From positions 1 through 39,868 of the forward strand of contig JAHJDO010000137.1 in the NCBI GenBank assembly GCA_018812485.1: 39,868 nucleotides of DNA, given 5' to 3'. Under the pieces are notes generated by a model, which had not been told where the DNA came from, ran no database searches, and was given only the letters and a program-made list of their open reading frames with translations. The DNA comes from a bacterium. GTDB taxonomy: Bacteria > JAHJDO01. Position 1 is the first letter of the stretch, and each line of letters starts with the position of its first letter. Positions 35,601 through 39,868 of the stretch are shown in pieces. Position numbers and translations under genes: made by a program.

Positions 35601-38600
35601 GCTAAGGTTTCAGCTACACCTCCGGGTTGTCTGACCTCTCCCCATTCCCTCATAATACTTCCATCCTCATTTCTACCTAGCAATAACGGCAATTCTCGAG
35701 GGTCTCTATAAAGTAAACCTTCTTCCCCATCAAGCCTACCTTTTTTCTCTTGAGTTCTCTTTAACACAAAGGCTATTACCTCTCCAGCATCTAAGTCTTC
35801 TATCCCTTTACTAACAAGCGCCTTTTGAAGTTCGCCCTGAACAGCCCTGATCTCTCCACCTTGAGGTACTGTGTAGCGCCCTTCGGCTGTTATAACTCCA
35901 CACTCTTTCATCGCATCCATTACAAGCCTTGCCCTTCCGTCAGTATCGCCATTTAATAAGCCTACTACAAAATCTCCCTGGGCAATTGCTCCTTCACGAT
36001 TCCACGGGTGACTAAGAAAAGCATCATCAATTATTTTCCTATTTTCAAGAATATACGGCAATAACGCCATAAAAAGCCATGCCTGATGATTAGCTAAACG
36101 TCTGTCTGAATCCATTGAATCTCCGAAACCATATTTCGGATCATAGTTGCCCTGTGCTACATACCAAATAAAATCCAGGTAGACTTTATATGCTATTTCC
36201 TTAAACACAGGACTCGTTACTAATGTTAACCCAGCTGAATAGGCCGACGCTGGCAATCCTTCTGCCAAGAGTTCTGAATCTCTATTATTTGCAGCTATAC
36301 GCCTACTTCCTATAGCCCCATACCTCTCAATAGCTCTACCATTATCATCATGCACCAAATAACAACTTTCAGACCGCGCAAGAGGTTCTCCCATTTCTCT
36401 CGCATCTCTATCCTGCAGTACAACAAGCTGTTTTAATGATTGTTGCATTAATGGATGGGTCTTTAATATATCTATCAATAAATACGACAATGCCCAAGCA
36501 AACGTAGTACCATCCCACGTACCAATATGAGAATCTTCTGGCAGAGGCACTTTCTCCGGGTCCACCCATCTGCAAAGATGAGTAAAGCATTCCTCTGGCA
36601 CATATCCAGTAAGTATACCAACTATAATGGCCAACAAAACCTCGCTAATCATATCGTAATGAGCATTCTCTGGAATTAAAAATTCTCCTTCTCCAGTAAG
36701 CAATCCTCCTGTAAAAAACGCTTTATTATCCCCATTATCCTTTCCATCATACAATATATCCCATCGCATCTCCTGCACTGTCCTATCAAGCCGTTGTACT
36801 ATTCCATCTATCCTGTCCCTATATCCAGGGTAGCTTGAAGATATCTCCCTCAAGAGTCCCATTGCTTGTATTGCAAATGCTGCATAAAGTCCTGAATCTA
36901 CGGTCGATACCCAGAAACCTTCTTTTTCCTCTCCTTTTATCCATCTCGTTTCTTTACATGGCTCTCCTTCGGCAGTGTACCACTGGAAAGAAAATCCTTT
37001 ATGTTTCGTAAGTTCTTCATACCTTTTCAAAGCATTATCCAGCCTATCAAGTGCATCATTCACATCATTTTCAATGCCTGCTAAAAGACCTCCGAGAATA
37101 ACGATAAAGAATCCTCCTATATTCGTCGGTGATATTTTACGTTCCACATAATATACCTCACCATCCGACTCCATCTTCTCTACAGAAACACCTGCTTCAA
37201 CAAGAGAAATAACATCATCGCCAAATTGCAAACATATAGATCCGGTCCCTTCATCTTCTCTTATAACCGAATCCGGACATGCCGGGTTTTCACCATCAGT
37301 AAAATCCATAAAAAACCTATGAGTGGATCTCGCTATCTCTCTAAAAAGTCCTTCTGAATCAGGGCGGCCATCTTCGCTCCTCCAGTGTTTTATATACTCC
37401 CGCCAATCCTTAAATCCTAACCCCTGTAATGCCTCAATAAGCTCATCTTCCATCTCTGCATGGCGAACAACGACATCAATCACATCGCGGATAGTAATCC
37501 TCCAGTCACTCCTCCATTTACCCCAGTAGTCTGGATCCGCTGCTTCACGGCGTAATAATTCAGCAAGAAGTCCAGGCTCTGAACATACTAAAGCCCTAAC
37601 TTCCTCTCTATCTTTAGAAGTTGTAGAATAATAAGTTCTACTATCTCCGCTAGAGTCAACTCTCCTCATCTGACTGTATGAATAACCTTCGTCTCTGCTT
37701 CTACCTATATCACCCAAAGCATAAAGTGTTCGATGCAAGGGCTCATCTGGATTGACAGAGTGTGTAGTTCCAAATATCTGCCCTTCTACAGGAAACTGCG
37801 TAGGCCCCCTAAACAGGCAATACTCCACATCCGATGATGCGGTGTAGACAATAACCTCCCTGACTTGTTCCGTATCATTAACTCTTGCTTCCCTATCGGC
37901 CTTGCGTTGATAAATCCGACGCACCTGAATAGCTAGTAATACCAACAACGCCACCACCCCACCTATCAACACGCCCACCGCTAGAGTCTGCCAGTTAATG
38001 GAGGAAGGGCCTAAGCCTGGCACATGTTGCGTCAGTCCTGATAAAATAGAACTAGAATTAACTCCTGTCAGGGCCTCCTGGGCATTATTTAAAATTGCGC
38101 CTAGTCCAAACAAACCTGCAGCGAATGAATGAGAAGGTTGAGGAGTTTTTTCGGCGGGTTCACCGGGTGCCATGGTGCAAGAAAATCGTCTTTCCAGTAA
38201 TGGGAGAACATCGAAAAGTAAAGCCCCAGGTAATTTACCTAGAATCCCTGCACATCTGGTTTGTTCTCTGTCTGATAATCTCATTGTGTTCCCGAAAACC
38301 TTTCTAAGGTAGGCATTCATTATCTCAGCGATGCGCCTAGATTCCATGCTCTCCAAAACCTGCGTTGACCATATCGAATCGCCTCTGGAGTCAAAATAAT
38401 CAAGGATATCCACAACTAACTTAGGGGCAATTTGCTTAATACTCAATAATTCTGCTACAAGATCTATGTCACGCCTTGTTAATTGTTCCCCTAAAGAATA
38501 ATCCAATGAATATGCTTCAAGGCTGCTATCAACCCTTCTTAACACTTCTCCTAAAGAAGCGACTTCCATCCTCTTAAATATTATTCCCAGACTTCTATCT

Positions 38601-39868
38601 GAAATAATCCTTTGTCCTTCTCCGTCTTGGCAAACAAAGATACTCCAAGCCAAGTCTGGTCCCAGTCCACTGAAGATCGAGCCAACATTATCTAAAACAT
38701 CGTCATCTTTAACTTCAGAAACCAGATCAAAGATGTAAGCAATCATCTCTACTTCAAGTCGAGATATAAGATTAATGCTGCGTTGAATATCATGAAAGAA
38801 TGCAGCCATTAATACCTCCTGTACTTCCGGGAGATCTATGTATCCGACTAGTCCTGAAATAAGTTCTTGATCAACGCCGCGGTATCCTGAACCAGTGGCA
38901 GTACAAGATGTCCATAATCTCTTAACCAAACTTTCAAGAGAGGTATGATTAGCGCTACTGCCAGCACCTCCTAAAAATTTCCACATTGAACTATACGTCA
39001 TAGCTGCAGCCTTCTGTTGATCGAATCTAGCCGTAGCTTCATACATCTGTTGACTGAATCCAGCCATAGCTGCACGCATCTGTTGACGAACTCTATCCCT
39101 AGATTCATCCATCATTTGTTGATCGACGGTATACATAGCTGCAGCTCCTGTATCAAAACCTGGCTGACTTCCTCGTGTTGCTGAGGAATGAGGCTGCCAT
39201 CCCATCCAAGAGGTTGATTGATTCCGGCGAGTCGAGGAGTAGCTACCATGACCTAATCTATCATATAGTGTTCTATTTTCTTCATCCCCCAACACTTCAT
39301 AAGCTTCATTGGCTTCCCTAAAGCGCGCCTCTGCTTGCGGATTCCCTGGATTTACATCAGGGTGCGTTCTTCTGGCTATTCTACGATAGGCTCTCTTAAT
39401 TTCCTTATTGGATGCAGTCCTATCTACTCCTAAAACATTATAATAATCTCTACTACTGCCCACTACCGCACCCACCAAACCAAGGCCAAGGGGACCCAGC
39501 ATCATGCTAAGCCCGCCAGGACCTAACACCTTATCTAACAGCTCACTTAAGTATGGAGCAGCAACCGCTGCACCTACAGCTGTTATTGCAATAAGTACGA
39601 TAAGGCACCCAACTCCGCTACGTCTTCCTACCGTAAAAACCATTACAACAGTCAACAATACAAGTACTGCCACAATAGCTATTCCTATTGAGTCTGCCTG
39701 ATTTAGTGTAGGGGCTACAGCTTCCAACGCACCACCGCTGCCAATAGAAGAAACTATGCCTGAAATCTTCTCTGCTGCTTTAGGGCCCCATAACACAATA
39801 GCCCCTGCCGCAGCTGCTAATCCGACTGTTATCTTACCTAAAGTACTACTTCTACTAATCCTCTCACA
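11618..39868 (-). CDS. Giant multidomain membrane polypeptide, at least 9,416 residues (N-terminus outside the window)
   Basis: A single open frame without a stop from 39868 to the TAA at 11618-11620. The GTG at 39796 is the first conventional start codon inside the window. However, the 24 codons upstream are also open and read into a hydrophobic segment ([17 protein letters not shown]) that a start there would cut, so the true start probably lies beyond the edge. Residue numbers here count from that GTG. Recognisable modules in order: J-domain (114-186), glycoamylase-like (about 886-1253), DUF89 (about 1770-2183), hexapeptide beta-helix (about 2225-2421), second DUF89 (about 2436-2861), HEAT-like helices, LuxR HTH clusters (about 4504-4803, 5113-5253, 6284-6618), kinase-like N-lobe (about 6728-6906), P-loop NTPase (about 7933-8133), glycerol-1-phosphate-dehydrogenase-like (about 8323-8616), radical SAM (about 8913-9210), then membrane helices. 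Numerous transmembrane segments lie between modules. The overall function is unknown. Whether it is one protein or is cut into parts cannot be seen. Confidence 0.9.
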   Translation of the reverse strand, partial: CERISRSSTLGKITVGLAAAAGAIVLWGPKAAEKISGIVSSIGSGGALEAVAPTLNQADSIGIAIVAVLVLLTVVMVFTVGRRSGVGCLIVLIAITAVGAAVAAPYLSELLDKVLGPGGLSMMLGPLGLGLVGAVVGSSRDYYNVLGVDRTASNKEIKRAYRRIARRTHPDVNPGNPQAEARFREANEAYEVLGDEENRTLYDRLGHGSYSSTRRNQSTSWMGWQPHSSATRGSQPGFDTGAAAMYTVDQQMMDESRDRVRQQMRAAMAGFSQQMYEATARFDQQKAAAMTYSSMWKFLGGAGSSANHTSLESLVKRLWTSCTATGSGYRGVDQELISGLVGYIDLPEVQEVLMAAFFHDIQRSINLISRLEVEMIAYIFDLVSEVKDDDVLDNVGSIFSGLGPDLAWSIFVCQDGEGQRIISDRSLGIIFKRMEVASLGEVLRRVDSSLEAYSLDYSLGEQLTRRDIDLVAELLSIKQIAPKLVVDILDYFDSRGDSIWSTQVLESMESRRIAEIMNAYLRKVFGNTMRLSDREQTRCAGILGKLPGALLFDVLPLLERRFSCTMAPGEPAEKTPQPSHSFAAGLFGLGAILNNAQEALTGVNSSSILSGLTQHVPGLGPSSINWQTLAVGVLIGGVVALLVLLAIQVRRIYQRKADREARVNDTEQVREVIVYTASSDVEYCLFRGPTQFPVEGQIFGTTHSVNPDEPLHRTLYALGDIGRSRDEGYSYSQMRRVDSSGDSRTYYSTTSKDREEVRALVCSEPGLLAELLRREAADPDYWGKWRSDWRITIRDVIDVVVRHAEMEDELIEALQGLGFKDWREYIKHWRSEDGRPDSEGLFREIARSTHRFFMDFTDGENPACPDSVIREDEGTGSICLQFGDDVISLVEAGVSVEKMESDGEVYYVERKISPTNIGGFFIVILGGLLAGIENDVNDALDRLDNALKRYEELTKHKGFSFQWYTAEGEPCKETRWIKGEEKEGFWVSTVDSGLYAAFAIQAMGLLREISSSYPGYRDRIDGIVQRLDRTVQEMRWDILYDGKDNGDNKAFFTGGLLTGEGEFLIPENAHYDMISEVLLAIIVGILTGYVPEECFTHLCRWVDPEKVPLPEDSHIGTWDGTTFAWALSYLLIDILKTHPLMQQSLKQLVVLQDRDAREMGEPLARSESCYLVHDDNGRAIERYGAIGSRRIAANNRDSELLAEGLPASAYSAGLTLVTSPVFKEIAYKVYLDFIWYVAQGNYDPKYGFGDSMDSDRRLANHQAWLFMALLPYILENRKIIDDAFLSHPWNREGAIAQGDFVVGLLNGDTDGRARLVMDAMKECGVITAEGRYTVPQGGEIRAVQGELQKALVSKGIEDLDAGEVIAFVLKRTQEKKGRLDGEEGLLYRDPRELPLLLGRNEDGSIMREWGEVRQPGGVAETLAAVSGFSTLSQLPNFLGGAQDFPDISSSWPTLQGFFEQASDLVRLNQEGVLAILAVLLAVVIVTGIVIAALILITRVLHTYRTRETETQSVSPEERIPSGVSLELRDGFLRFLRETFIEGVHVTADRIWQEMPEDLRGSIPEEMMLVILQDVSRSGDILRLTIEGVEVYLLMDLERVTSESSIIKRILGTPFYTGTGGGMADILRSGHWTFLPLNVRGRYLRELYAGLTLKEQAVVDLFIDAYVSMARTLPEGLRDQVPEELRESYTDDFLDDFLSEENLERLWQKRCRILSEEDYSQAPMDKEKFKQSFAALIEDTDKVKTLLSALNKGFESLRQDMPNVKTYRERDGLVHGIEESMYAAISDLVDIQYPSGSPRPDSLRIPNREDDFYGRMCRFYAEIFAMAYEPTYVAKPTFALYCVAERLRQEIFGLEDFFEMEKYRANSAALEIFSAFHDELKPFSGWDIPEDVQSSPLGAYREKLPVVQKLWDRYGADLTLKQPDYYIRRLVWMHRKLERLSLLCAIANAMDFGDPKFQQEAQEAGFDEKAWMVDKIEEGLEKGFYESDIDEFFEIVGAAKLEFERVKENNGWSDDDERIDDSKRPKIIILTDNAGETVLVMLLVGFLLALGFNVVIASRDVPVINDMTREDSKSLLEEFRERGYFKKYGEERLKVISSGAAMFATPPADLSTEFLREYNDENTVCVFAMGQGNMESLWQGEWREKACIHCLTLKDSLKVWGLQNIPSHSPLLLVNLPIRPEDIIMADKEVSGETVCLKDRPDLIAVLRAKGVTIMGDENIYIYPEEFQGPLVEGIADCFESKGIVLDASTGLIYLGRCAIGKDTHIDGRGGVVIRRGTAVGRACRVANAVLINAEIGDGEKVRRRVIIGRGPDEKRFRRGRSGEVMSTMGLATIGLQPLSVNKTLYNKLVANGVRIEGELSTIYIADGVEIAPGTVIHSHVVLLGQTVVGRNVVLNPLVYLVDTQVEEECKLSRVTAANCRFYPRVNIDDIPLLRDEQVYPYGSVPEGREIIGFVVDPALEKGEKGIMGVRCRDRAALSRFSLISRRARHLSFGEIKRAGEEAKVIDMLLEQARLGVYVASDLLLRLNKDRQFTDEFGDRIMETIEMVVKDPMLDDFTLHQVKAFIGQIIWVYAKSPFQLIKREEDEKVIEVAEVLIGTLDKTQDAGKRLELAIKISALSNISIFDRFIPEDADDELSFAVRKFSSVVASIREGKITDELLNLIASKAYIAVDEAEDIVERLLVVPEGERQNKTVIFNINNAGEVIYNMVLVREVLRLGYKVVISANEGPIDDNYDVRDLSELLQHPKVREENFLGEFLTDGRIRMVSNGSVSPGLDLSDLSREFHGIATDKDTIMMISVGYSLARDALTESLPLDAAYLCWAKDLKDPSVFQRAGLEIKRGWAMASFVGKGGQTALSRKLSLEIRHLVSQVFGLIGLSRLVREIAEGHSIESVAGLDLKDSLVKALTFFAKSGVYSQEEISSFLTPKLIFIEGDEAIDVAYRRQLEQRKELLFRIRDWHAEFNKLINGLISIETYLNGLAQDRKKPDPETVIAVIQRRLGLSGSEVAALQKRITPSLHKRRYDVLLYEILIFVFSNRYPRMTTIVNLREVIEEFRVYEIPLAVALPYLSRTVSALAVSESEFESILQEEDYFDKVFAGKLDAAISGDSRVSLQERLVSAKSYVRNHIVTDRSRSPREYHFAVRMLFVGLLGVKKAPVGIKGVDKTLADLITPDEVSCYSLEELGGILGLAFRSGASVTKLEERMGLPQYTKLTQGIVALVDDVKWLVVDRVKTLTEKGRPAIEAFLKDTAVPVYGRAMFLFGIFRLASGEGSRLSAENWTDWVESGILEDWEYDCLNEGSEILAGSERGDFSIDSSTSWHAFMANEQYPAEYKIVLLECVIKEAEGKEDTLLHLEALCTMLKIYTDSQNTVSLERVSQEIISLVYGLDIERVRSLLPGMSDVTRNNTILIIENRMRFYELMFNRMGKWRRKMPVLAEFLRHALLLREAYLSLGGAGIEKVDGVVDRVTEVLIELDETNLKVLFQQDTFKGEPGIKIMLLSILREIDLGFLNGVLISSTLTGDIRIPLLTDPSPEVRELVTEILSQTDRGRQALESIGQAEAPNFDDDDGAIVEDRAAGVMMGVGAIGGVQDFLSRGVKDFIVQGQDVFPDILSFNWWMWVVGFGALFVGFLILRPYLQQHNYKLVPAIRDYLRDMMGQRLRLAGIWGDGIKTIKAVFIGPEKKTVSSTGLVGITVAAVLLTAGLAGPVAVGALGLLVALGVVSVIYSRAPPIRRFALIGIPLVFLVLPLFAAQPVLSAPLSDIPSSLTQISSLMNFDWPSWGNRLLKITLKFSIVLIALRIYWVVAQHSLAVLQRSSKVEIPKPRYRADITVTGTPGFEHIDPFDAMVPLPPSFPGESRWRVEGDVQELLNETGIRLAGGRRIVWGIEVKALVDLAFKRKGLEAHRIRIRGWQGIGLVIVVIRGLLLVGVGVLLALGIKWGFTQIDQLLPLAGQAGINTLTLVSLGSTVLTALPLGVAMMAAEDVENTRLKARAGTSRGGAPDKHSSGQMAWVKEWLETHGVEVTPNKWLKTEEDITLLGLLGVVAGVGIIFVASNLFSLGFLSGITALGLPLALVIGSILYFPFSRFIAFIGGHFFDGWRHGLKNMGAAANISAVGVAIGFIVNGLILGGVGFIGAQFVPGILVSVLTSPLVALISIPVILVFYVSLLVTHHKMNYRALSLAENLAKKRDALLEKLLVKYDFPKMEQDTRVEFRSAEKTAGEMSEKELAIKKEIDLAIGKERPSVQDRKTAWSNVLGEQFEDIVPLSLCQRLVNCYFSEDERNNYFDAGALRVIQREIPIFSIDFIAILIANSGNPIQVLLSLKDMLDALDKQSGVLETYVKRMDLRDIYRDASRVFWSAHDRGSQIGDEDALDLLRKRRPTHPALINWAKLVLYRVSGSGKRGQALIANALLLGGVVIGLGMAAYLTGVDTNSLVHIVQVSSNFLLRAAPYLAVISSIGVAVVAAGLQRKGLTAEDYPDIGVLQEGGVPIDEGSNGRGYGKGTDALPGLESHALALMLIEAQRDLQRQLSALTKRDVLILRWIAEGWTYKEIGIKLSISRGTIANRGSLILHKLGVLNRAAAVIKAIENGIMERPEIHYNRDNIRRLIPMEVRVLPYLARGMTNLEISQELGITEGTVSTRVSSLIQKLKGSDENEFRVKIVNRIQVAIVAPEVIKLYEEQEEQDDGLLPLEIEILKLLVQGKTNPEIVENLHITEGRVRKRITAILRKLGVGNRVATAIEAVKMGLVERPEEISYCEIGAKELTPRELDVLSCLAKGLTNPQIAQKLGIGRDTLRNYISFIRSKLGLNKRVYVALAAPEVIESLQRPQGRTIGIPIPSTDERPGAVSFAIAMVGGILNLVIRPFIDMRRNVIDIEREYRVKSVLAQDPASVHYYDGLAEKMASYGEYYSSMIRKCFLIGASVFILLVILVTLCANSLAGVSQPVPLPVSLSGLGLGLPGLVGAMAVLSPASSLEPIERVSFLELVNRYRSARKETVALPSLEGLSRKAGIVLITRNQSTRKHMIDLLANSKISGISVLGLSQGDNGSLFKIRQAIETWMKQSRSSHLRIIVIDMDGTEMKVYFLEFGRDTNVQLQIISMRPLATMAAGIVFGVIGVKGKLERVDRNLQGISKGILEIGIEFIYILILRLVAKNLSYPEIAKALFIEKIEVGNRVRLIVDKLKASDCCQAVLIAVKKGIIERPAIDYYKDGVWDLDKPETKVLALLGRGLTNQEIADNLGVQVQTIRFYISGILGKLFLEKRFQAGLVASEVLTVLGLPATYPDEPGYDGGSGLANRNINAMIMAVGGSNLLGKMQPFSEGLTKQWVHGIPDLVIVLGALALAFVAVRIGVLLWQRWMRKRAGPEHSFIPESHLMMQPSRLSSLWASVVSLFKKIKQVVDAQPVYAIFVSILAIEAGLGIISILSGNLPHNQANAISDFLKPALLGGGIWLFASTRKMKPRQYIITESGGEKVNVMDAIFEGQFTPEMAERLSEGLLLLPIREVEERDHTDVEYAEIINRALDSVQRWARQGDLDAEIPEEGKGWVFSYEVTSESAKRVRLREVVETFHETLGWSRSKLHSYLLTDKDNQRALSAKRVARSGGEGRVWELNRELVNALAVKESRFVPVQYALDELRERDLYVTETEFLSLVKEIGFVYLKDALVRLRENQIKVTAEEVLSLVDIKTQAVTGEWGVDIVHFAEIVKRLKEKRQIIGPVDEGGDIITEGDIDALKILFISLYAEDRILLIEKINRAIEDGSIPDNLLGPGGGITEFLDWVVDQYPEHPDKLGSLDREIRAEARYAWSVAYKFGLEDIDQKIYILTHMIKIAILIGNTPQVEALNQRLETLRREKELRDKEAIVPSLLPLVSMHSAKREPREDEELYEELTLDEYEPISLFAGLTLGGLTNMFGTDIFNRTDFKLDFNFGFDSGSILSGLTQYVPQQLDLSAIWQTVSEFKSSLTTLHWVGIGVLGLLGVTILMSIISQKLSAFLRHPSTIRTLFLTGIGLLLYSMVPPSARNFFVAILTGYYVLTLGLIYRYTIKAVRNMNAEKDELRIKIKVLNEICENVSKDDRLIRKLLGSVENALNTAFFSYTEEEIKETLKKSKRAMRFLPWSLWLAIPAMLFLIEPIVPYIIDFSAFLYSFTLTNIQPFIASIGVLTFLLSCVAIFYRIGKILFGPDAASKKFDRCTTVLRRVSRVTFLLVVPALSLITAFVILILWFAPEFLTVPVSSLLMMLLERLALIGINSPTLMSLGSTVLTALPIGVAMVVGDRAFTEDTSGADGSRVAPGSTDSAYDPLVATGYLAAKLTQEERLVFIGLLRGWVDERLKEEIGLEYTTLSLILGTLNNKLLWEGGSPREKLTKAGILGMVKSPLETKEQEILEGFLRGLRYEEIARTYYIALKSISYYASGIRGKIRLERETESEHKMTILKLFLARGVIPSRGIYCKVTVEIHRWLIEHGFLVYPLRPAREQQGSDVLTAGKPPLSAMEALVLYWTVHGILSDGEMAARYGVSEDNISVYRATCKEKVFPFHQGSLRSKLRQNGLLEEGEAAQRLLGFSLPPAVHRQLYSGQLRILEVLNQSPHLSREALSRLTGLEPNSVRTYIFGLCKVFGVPKGLVPTKRRDALVPAVFGLADRNISSTRDSEIKASTRRRTGAKEYDDDFIRRKTNAMIMALGGSSVLNQVQPFAEEATKQWVQGIPNLAIVLGALALAVGVVWLVKNLLDDYTNLWLPEKIVTLNVEIPVEVDGKMQWVEKKRKYELVRQVEQSGFAAQVWEARVEGTEERVALKVFRPIGKNGKIHRQSRMLAFQDARPSREEAQMAVSMRKIAGILTKYPEIYELMLEEASAIYGGENNDVMGKLQELRDGIGPSLVTQANAYGWSDAHNASFLELEWEDNVNTARYGYFSGLLDEDMRLQALFMRAFCRLLENIGAEGYIPQTYIGKTLFGTSEPIGIKYQLGITAAMLVSLATFFLTNSWPVTLLLSVTVLFVLGHSVGGSFFSWDNIFWSGKRGIGLKTLDLEPGLPRGGPLGGILWPTFVPRLSIAGLVVLASFFSGIPFYVAGCCALVFLIVTSPGWLFPFEFGAVSKMKKAGFGPNLGAMDVDAAERHISGNYQVAGNYDIDEEKISMPLRDYRELFWHLDQYREAQEANSRRQINIWSYGLDFIRDQARREAIREFNIQYWLDEGRISSSMATYLQSCPAPIYFLYWCESHIPIVGRVVGNRDYRASMRRLFTDSDFFKERWHAYRQAKLDKMHAQGRLGKSLYNSLYPVLEVNEWVEWPNNRQFILNVALSYCTPSPIHHFLVDRTYRQEAVDKFTSQVSIMVGPVVGIGLSLLIWPLLPSREFFWALVVSVIGSVVGAVVSMRFSDMKFLTERSEEAEEDFKDWVKEGAEQYRITESWQEKLLGLRNEKVIRDYIKIYGVQLASKLVVWLLRIILMGSIFVITGEFNVLSGLWAFAIPSAIWRTVTTLIVIQDYSWWGRLRCFSVALLFGILPIPGLTYLTMPFQMLVGLIFFPERDKLAFLLIFEWESLIEKAWGKVPGWGRTTLALYYWNLYLARIPIMFIKKVFRRDKSKEVELTYPSIIRADSNTPILTHHITPGELYVTSIATLILGLVPFVLKAACGWDVPDIVPYVALVLGLGLSGFLVSLARSIRRTLDNLPNTEIRAGPIDILLKKKSEQAELIPQFTQSDLVRHDAKDHIAYYSPKDKAIHINPKALAQYRNSIQHLIWIKERTQQGLRLPRALNEIISYTWMVLCIVPVVLYHGVYLSIYFSIIARREARREREREEKLMGRLDEAFDALYSHTPVIEGRQTKSVKHAKSSLRRLVDNKWKGGDADKVLSSEQLNELERMAFLIERFRTYNESRFFRGKTPIILNFEEARLLALIAWYPEEDLNISGLAEKFGEPKDTVVGMVRVLNRYFGIEDLARRVELKELRKKLRMNLGIRGEALIIGHGVLPSELPQTVAEIDPGFGELARIFSVKLRAHREAGIDRPFIVMVKGAGGVGKTTLIRVMKERLEETGLQVAAPDKVASWDILGYRPWPSYQYIEEQHRDADVILCEATDVLPPAGDYVEFLDLFVEVRSERSVRRKRMRAMGVSEPETERIVNSRVAANYEDHPPDVVIVNEKPDKTWFRAEEIDKLIGDNVKFITSIQSQGEVSGISQDTFLPLAQKLLKEPADRVEKLQALLNTEFQTLINQLSERLGSERAIWHILMRWNQTARLEGAKELSVILAGKWYQELAAMVAEIESLKAKRMQVEGGDVKGVTGLRTRTEDEHHFMMWSEDPDRNGTSPHKAEEFRFDPGDVHIGDTNYTFRKERGPTFEGFPETSSKDRRYLNRYLKNLIKEVKAGRPVLVVVSPQTAEQMREWAKIGWLKRRVELLLQDAIIVEKELHYDSVTEYYTEAQKRLAANSGQSDKPPLVVGIGMGTVCDWSKVIGHKLGVNVHLIVTATSTNAPFTPNILIRDGSGDDFRQFSYMTGAAEQVIADASLMRLNPRGNIAGAGDLFSGWVALLDWMLAVHLGVTEMTEEERAIFEEAHVVLEDLSSLATIIKDNTPKGIEESARLAMRISALMSRARNARPKAGSDHCVAYSMEVQTQGRKMLHGEQVGISTLLMLALYHIDKENLESGDFPVDQLNEQFLQERGPSAIDDLKVFFERLEERPELFPSLDEARDMVRDLGLPVSLGALALVDGEEGMSVIEAVESLVKTQLDDRRFTYLNVFKITEEKTIRAVAMVLGLTPEEVLARQTDELLSTSVPEEIPAPYRDIPDASDIPGSIDDIANRIISECREGNYDSLHLDWSKKMFFYQEFIKEAAAINTAIKRIIAFPAEEQSQFANFSGFLEAAIAARLDMIKRYQAPLSTKGENAVRLLEKAVQTESMDQYVNAYSTRTELLGDVLKTVMLPPAMWFVPLLEGERKKIYEDNIRQKEVKVAEIRREQSRVVATDGCSSQCDHCDMAATFRVVSMPWIWLEQAKDEVGAPEVMTYRNDFFVDYYDIIYDTDASDVVDLFNPETIFSAVFVPGSVTDRALGRLLGSGEGKRTFVLSVAPSAWMRKVGVEKYCEYAVAIRNRITEYNDIQRGDRPRVTFACWLFLFQRKDEPDLIDTIRTYIYQGMKSEEITLAWLDRLGRFKQLERSGEIDSNTVVNENMPPGMNFEICDLGRRMFLADGQVAQGTVVSGRQFSFETIEGLGPIGRERINCPYCKSLDCRGDTEKGCPGREEFFAAQGLSPTGGRPAVVQAAGFFGFGGLGRFLGETQVSPLQDFFTQGIQPALSWLGSHEGLWVIVGIGAFVVAGGLLILGYLAVRRGYLKIRKIRDTSQFPHGDLQRENWAPSLVLPWVGFPTVGLMLITGMSIKSLPLLLIGTLFAIGLMIFMQREEINSGTGDELDGIIKGHKKNRVCL
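11834..11872. repeat. Imperfect palindrome inside the giant gene (REP-like)
   Basis: CCCAATTTTCC (11834-11844) and GGAAATTGGG (11863-11872) are reverse complements apart from one extra T, with an 18-base loop. The outer flanks (AGAGAC at 11824 and GTCCCT near 11882) extend the symmetry with one mismatch. It is read in frame as part of [20 protein letters not shown] between two membrane segments. Confidence 0.55.
12170..13060 (-). other. Domain: radical SAM in the giant protein
   Basis: Residues about 8913-9210. The cluster motif [13 protein letters not shown] supplies the CxxxCxxC triad (C8937, C8941, C8944) for a 4Fe-4S cluster that cleaves S-adenosylmethionine. Near the end, [13 protein letters not shown] and KGCPG give four or five more Cys, which may hold an auxiliary cluster or zinc. 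The substrate is unknown. The membrane cassette [18 protein letters not shown] follows directly. Confidence 0.8.
13950..14830 (-). other. Domain: glycerol-1-phosphate dehydrogenase-like (iron-ADH superfamily) in the giant protein
   Basis: Residues about 8323-8616. [19 protein letters not shown] is the NAD(P)-binding GGGTxxD signature, and [13 protein letters not shown] is the usual PTxxSTDG-type loop. The three metal ligands expected for the family are present: D8492 in [10 protein letters not shown]8575 in GSDHC and H8592 in LHGEQVG. Relatives (archaeal EgsA, bacterial AraM) reduce dihydroxyacetone phosphate to sn-glycerol-1-phosphate. The intact ligands suggest a working enzyme. Related activities such as 2-deoxy-scyllo-inosose synthase are possible but fit less well. 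Confidence 0.8.
15400..16000 (-). other. Domain: P-loop NTPase / nucleoside-kinase-like in the giant protein
   Basis: Residues about 7933-8133. The Walker A motif is GAGGVGKTT (G7988 to T7996), preceded by the hydrophobic strand FIVMVK. The strand [14 protein letters not shown] fits a Walker B-like position, and [18 protein letters not shown] and [13 protein letters not shown] resemble the lid region of uridine-kinase or zeta-toxin-like small-molecule kinases. The substrate is unknown. An HTH-like segment lies just upstream (about 16,080-16,200). Confidence 0.65.
19080..19615 (-). other. Domain: protein-kinase-like N-lobe in the giant protein
   Basis: Residues about 6728-6906. [20 protein letters not shown] and [11 protein letters not shown] look like the beta1-beta3 strands of a protein kinase, with the ATP-anchoring Lys at K6771. 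The usual Gly-rich loop is poorly kept, and I find no HRD or DFG motif before the next membrane segment (about residue 6930). It is best read as a pseudokinase or kinase remnant. Confidence 0.45.
19716..19847 (-). repeat. Linker/TM cassette repeat 1, copy A
   Basis: This 132-base stretch matches 23835-23966 over its full length without gaps. The match includes an identical 17-base core (19762-19778 versus 23881-23897). It encodes [19 protein letters not shown], then [20 protein letters not shown]. Confidence 0.85.
19945..20945 (-). other. Domain cluster: four diverged LuxR-like HTH units in the giant protein
   Basis: Residues about 6284-6618. Units start at [60 protein letters not shown] and [20 protein letters not shown]. 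Each is followed by a second helix pair (for example [18 protein letters not shown] and [20 protein letters not shown]). They are more divergent than the 26-kb cluster, so DNA binding is uncertain. Confidence 0.6.
21056..21128 (-). repeat. Linker/TM cassette repeat 2, copy A
   Basis: 73 bases align without gaps to 27932-28004, with 14 identical bases at the centre (gtcaacactgtact). It encodes [18 protein letters not shown]. Confidence 0.85.
22038..22069 (-). repeat. Linker repeat 3, copy A
   Basis: 32 bases matching 38019-38050 with two differences. It encodes [12 protein letters not shown] ahead of a membrane segment. Confidence 0.8.
23835..23966 (-). repeat. Linker/TM cassette repeat 1, copy B
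   Basis: Partner of 19716-19847. It encodes [19 protein letters not shown], then [20 protein letters not shown]. Here the upstream LANRN adjoins NAMIM almost directly, whereas in copy A about 30 extra residues lie between the equivalent LADRN and NAMIM. Confidence 0.85.
24040..24460 (-). other. Domain cluster: two LuxR-type HTH units in the giant protein
   Basis: Residues about 5113-5253. The first unit is degenerate ([20 protein letters not shown]...RLIVDKLK). The second is canonical ([19 protein letters not shown], then [19 protein letters not shown]). The linker [12 protein letters not shown] between them resembles [12 protein letters not shown] in the 26-kb cluster, which shows shared ancestry of the units and their linkers. 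A Rossmann-like stretch ([20 protein letters not shown]) lies upstream. Confidence 0.75.
25390..26285 (-). other. Domain cluster: four tandem LuxR-type HTH units in the giant protein
   Basis: Residues about 4504-4803 hold four consecutive GerE/LuxR units. Their cores begin [60 protein letters not shown] and [20 protein letters not shown]. Each is followed by a recognition-helix-like segment (for example [17 protein letters not shown] and [19 protein letters not shown]). LuxR domains normally occur once, at a response regulator's C-terminus. A membrane segment precedes the cluster, so it must face the cytoplasm if it binds DNA. Confidence 0.85.
27932..28004 (-). repeat. Linker/TM cassette repeat 2, copy B
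   Basis: Partner of 21056-21128. It encodes [18 protein letters not shown] in the membrane-rich part before the LuxR clusters. Confidence 0.85.
29170..31200 (-). other. Region: helical repeat segment (HEAT-like) of the giant protein
   Basis: Residues about 2866-3542 are soluble and almost entirely predicted helical. Near the end lies a HEAT-like signature, [20 protein letters not shown] recognise no enzyme motif. A Lys-poor acidic stretch ([12 protein letters not shown]) closes the region before the next membrane cassette. Confidence 0.4.
31215..32490 (-). other. Domain: DUF89-like, second and divergent copy in the giant protein
   Basis: Residues about 2436-2861 repeat the DUF89 layout: a helical first half, then [39 protein letters not shown] and a further Rossmann-like part. 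The first metal-binding Asp of the DNAGE motif is Asn here (N2675), and the GQGN loop is not evident. This copy may therefore be catalytically impaired or may bind metal differently. DDNYDVRD keeps acidic residues at the second site. Confidence 0.6.
32535..33125 (-). other. Domain: left-handed beta-helix (hexapeptide repeats) in the giant protein
   Basis: Residues about 2225-2421 carry repeated hexapeptide-type turns such as [32 protein letters not shown] and, clearest, [20 protein letters not shown] followed by [20 protein letters not shown]. The pattern resembles the acyltransferase half of GlmU. No nucleotidyltransferase half is present. It sits between two DUF89 copies. It could be an acyltransferase or merely a structural coil. 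Confidence 0.75.
33250..34490 (-). other. Domain: DUF89/ARMT1-like, first copy in the giant protein
   Basis: Residues about 1770-2183. An all-helical first half is followed by a Rossmann-like half containing LTDNAGETV (D2007, N2008), [22 protein letters not shown] and [14 protein letters not shown]. These correspond to the metal-binding Asp/Asn, the ND.T..D motif and the KGqGNfE-like loop of the DUF89 family (metal-dependent phosphatases acting on sugar phosphates or damaged metabolites). The metal ligands look intact, so this copy could be active. Confidence 0.7.
36040..37140 (-). other. Domain: glycoamylase-like (NdvB-type) domain in the giant protein
   Basis: Residues about 886-1253. The sequence has SPTNIGGFF, then [68 protein letters not shown] and YGFGDSMD. 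This order of motifs is that of the DUF3131/glycoamylase-like (alpha/alpha) barrel found in cyclic beta-1,2-glucan synthases and related exo-glycosidases. Whether catalytic carboxylates are retained cannot be judged with certainty. The preceding 250 residues are soluble and unrecognised. Membrane cassettes flank the module on both sides. Confidence 0.7.
38019..38050 (-). repeat. Linker repeat 3, copy B
   Basis: Partner of 22038-22069, about 16 kb away in the same frame. It encodes [13 protein letters not shown] ahead of a membrane segment. Confidence 0.8.
39240..39456 (-). other. Domain: DnaJ J-domain in the giant protein
   Basis: Residues about 114-186 read RDYYNVLGV, then [20 protein letters not shown] and [20 protein letters not shown]: all four helices of a J-domain, with the invariant HPD at 145-147. 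Such domains stimulate DnaK/Hsp70 ATPase activity. Two hydrophobic segments (residues about 36-95) precede it, so it is a membrane-tethered J-domain that should face the cytoplasm where DnaK is. No zinc-finger or C-terminal DnaJ substrate-binding domain follows. A Gln/Met-rich helical stretch comes next instead. Confidence 0.93.

Noticed and set aside
39794-39796. GTG as the true start of the giant protein
   Set aside because: The frame is open upstream to the window edge and encodes the first part of a hydrophobic segment that continues through the GTG. The AGGGG upstream is a weak and probably chance site.
1-39868. tRNA, rRNA, CRISPR arrays, insertion sequences or prophage genes
   Set aside because: Nothing with the required structure, spacing or protein motifs was seen. 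The repeats present are internal to the giant gene or short palindromes.

Overview
The window holds two blocks, and every gene I can support is on the minus strand. From right to left, the first block is one enormous reading frame that fills 11618-39868 and is still open at the right edge (at least 9,416 codons). The second block (about 1-11453) is a carbohydrate-uptake and -degradation operon followed by a small outer-membrane-type gene and the start of an unrecognised gene. I see no rRNA, tRNA, CRISPR array, insertion sequence or phage gene. No stretch longer than about 165 bases lacks a gene.

The giant polypeptide is a mosaic. Numbering residues from the GTG codon at 39796, it runs: an N-terminal membrane segment and a DnaJ J-domain; a helical region; a glycoamylase-like domain of the kind found in cyclic beta-glucan synthases; a DUF89 / left-handed beta-helix / DUF89 block; a helical HEAT-like region; many membrane segments; about ten LuxR-type helix-turn-helix units in three clusters; a kinase-like N-lobe; more membrane segments; a P-loop NTPase; a glycerol-1-phosphate-dehydrogenase-like domain; and a radical-SAM domain followed by C-terminal membrane helices. 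The soluble modules are separated by recurring linker-plus-transmembrane cassettes. Several of these are still recognisable as near-identical DNA.

The second block reads, in transcription order, solute-binding lipoprotein, two MalF/MalG-type permeases, ROK regulator, GH42, GH94 and GH57. A strong sigma70-like promoter lies upstream, next to a hairpin that ends the giant gene. The genes are tightly packed (ATGA or TGATG overlaps, gaps of 3-72 bases) and fit import of an oligosaccharide and its intracellular hydrolysis or phosphorolysis. No transport ATPase is encoded here, so one must be shared from elsewhere. The binding protein and the outer-membrane protein are each broken by one in-frame stop, with the homologous-looking sequence resuming directly afterwards.

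The organism is a bacterium with a diderm-type envelope (a signal peptide plus a beta-barrel-like protein) that uses TGA as a stop codon. A reading frame of this size mixing enzymes, HTH arrays and membrane linkers is most reminiscent of Candidatus Omnitrophota, which are known for giant genes. That assignment is inference, not proof.
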